Source: Candidatus Hydrogenedentota bacterium (GTDB taxonomy: Bacteria; Hydrogenedentota; Hydrogenedentia; Hydrogenedentales; CAILVY01). From it: a DNA stretch of 64,000 nt. The notes beneath the pieces were generated by a model. That model was not told the DNA's origin and made no database searches. It saw nothing but the letters and a program-made list of their open reading frames with translations. The stretch lies in the NCBI GenBank assembly GCA_903837785.1, contig CAILVY010000285.1, positions 1 to 64,000 of the forward strand, in the 5' to 3' direction. Below, one piece after another: positions 63,424-64,000 of this stretch. Each line of letters starts with the position of its first letter. Within the stretch, counting starts at the first letter, position 1. A program made the translations under genes and the position numbers.

Positions 63424-64000
63424 ATGGTCTTCAGCTCCCACATCTTCCTCTTCTACTTCCTGCCCGTGGCGCTGGGGGTGTATTACCTCTCGCCCCGGCG
63501 GCTGCGGCATCTCGCGCTCACGCTGGTGAGCTATGTCTTCTACGGCTGGGCCAACCCCTATTTCGTGCTGCTGATGTTCGGGTCAACCGTGTTCAGCTAC
63601 TGCTGCGGAATGATCATCGCGCGCGGATTCCGCGGCTGGCGGCAGGAAGCGCCGCCGCTCGAGCGGGGCGGACCGCGCACGCGGCAGCAACGCTGGGCGC
63701 TCGCGGCCGCCGTCGCATGCAGCTTGTTCGTATTGGGCGTGTTCAAGTACTTCAATTTCGCGATCGAAAACTACAACGGGCTGTTGGCGGCGCTGGGACT
63801 CGGCCACTTGCAGTGGGACAATTTCCTGCGCATCACGCTGCCGCTGGGCATCAGTTTCTACACGTTCCACTGCATCAGCTACGTCGTGGATGTCTACCGG
63901 GGCGACGCGAAGGTCGTGCGCAACTTCATCGACTTCACGTGCTACATCTCGATGTACCCGCAACTCGTGGCCGGGCCGATCATCCGCTATCGCGAAATCG
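63424..64000 (+). CDS. MBOAT family O-acyltransferase (AlgI-like), 3' truncated by window
   Basis: The frame opens at 63424 ([20 protein letters not shown]) and runs off the window after 192 codons. The N-terminus, [39 protein letters not shown], and [20 protein letters not shown], then [11 protein letters not shown], match AlgI/DltB-type membrane-bound O-acyltransferases, which add acetyl groups to exported polysaccharides such as alginate. The catalytic His lies beyond the window. No strong ribosome site is seen. The promoter is at 63312-63341. Confidence 0.92.
   Translation, partial: MVFSSHIFLFYFLPVALGVYYLSPRRLRHLALTLVSYVFYGWANPYFVLLMFGSTVFSYCCGMIIARGFRGWRQEAPPLERGGPRTRQQRWALAAAVACSLFVLGVFKYFNFAIENYNGLLAALGLGHLQWDNFLRITLPLGISFYTFHCISYVVDVYRGDAKVVRNFIDFTCYISMYPQLVAGPIIRYREI

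Overview
The window is a GC-rich stretch from a free-living, heterotrophic bacterium, most likely of the PVC/Hydrogenedentota type. That placement is inference from gene content: tandem prepilin-like proteins with the H-X9-DG signature, a DUF2723 membrane protein, several Gfo/Idh/MocA oxidoreductases (one with a Tat signal), a PPi-type phosphofructokinase, and many secreted or lipid-anchored glycan-degrading enzymes. No phage, IS transposase, CRISPR array or rRNA was seen. There is one tRNA gene (Ser-UGA).

Layout. 1-9.3 kb: end of a zinc dehydrogenase, cysE, a secreted GH14/GH42-like hydrolase, two Gfo/Idh oxidoreductases, a PI-PLC/GDPD-like secreted protein, a PPi-dependent phosphofructokinase and a degenerate membrane sensor kinase. 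9.4-14.6 kb: a membrane protein of unknown function, an acetyl-CoA synthetase/OFA-type transporter operon with a clear terminator, and a NUDIX hydrolase. 14.6-18.4 kb: a secreted helical-barrel protein, two tandem pilin-like genes with matching promoters, and tRNA-Ser. 18.5-25.3 kb: a TlpA-like lipoprotein, a methyltransferase/3'-5' exonuclease fusion, a GH38-like hydrolase and an NrdD-like protein that has lost its radical chemistry. 25.5-33.2 kb: a giant GH106-like hydrolase interrupted by an in-frame TGA, then a coupled WbqC/DegT/WecA-like glycan assembly cluster. 33.2-38.8 kb: a sugar isomerase-like protein, a DUF2723 protein, PilT, a GH130 phosphorylase and an iron-sulfur flavoprotein. 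38.9-45.6 kb: a Tat-exported oxidoreductase, a CUT2-type binding protein and permease, an unrecognised TIM-barrel-like protein and a MoxR ATPase. 45.7-53.1 kb: two GH2 enzymes flanking an (alpha/alpha)6 glycosidase-like protein. 53.1-60.9 kb (minus strand): heparinase-like lyase, CUT1 binding protein, an intein-like/DUF559 composite ORF, two permeases, an LRAT-like protein and an alpha/beta hydrolase. 61-64 kb: aconitase and the start of an MBOAT O-acyltransferase.

How it fits together. The window looks like a polysaccharide-utilisation landscape: extracellular lyases and hydrolases release oligosaccharides, two ABC importers bring them in, and intracellular GH2, GH130, Gfo/Idh and isomerase-like enzymes feed sugars to PPi-PFK, acetyl-CoA synthetase and aconitase. 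Both importers lack an ATPase gene here, so a shared ATPase elsewhere is implied.

The most unusual items are: (1) a DUF559 endonuclease-like domain nested between two Hint/intein-like halves, surrounded by C/G-tract palindromes and sitting between the binding protein and permease genes of an ABC operon; (2) an ATP-cone/NrdD protein without catalytic cysteines, zinc site or glycyl-radical loop; (3) an in-frame TGA lying inside a perfect hairpin in a 1,588-codon hydrolase gene; (4) a methyltransferase/RNase D-like fusion; (5) a sensor kinase with Gln in place of the phospho-accepting His and no ATPase domain. All functional statements are read from sequence and family knowledge; nothing was searched.
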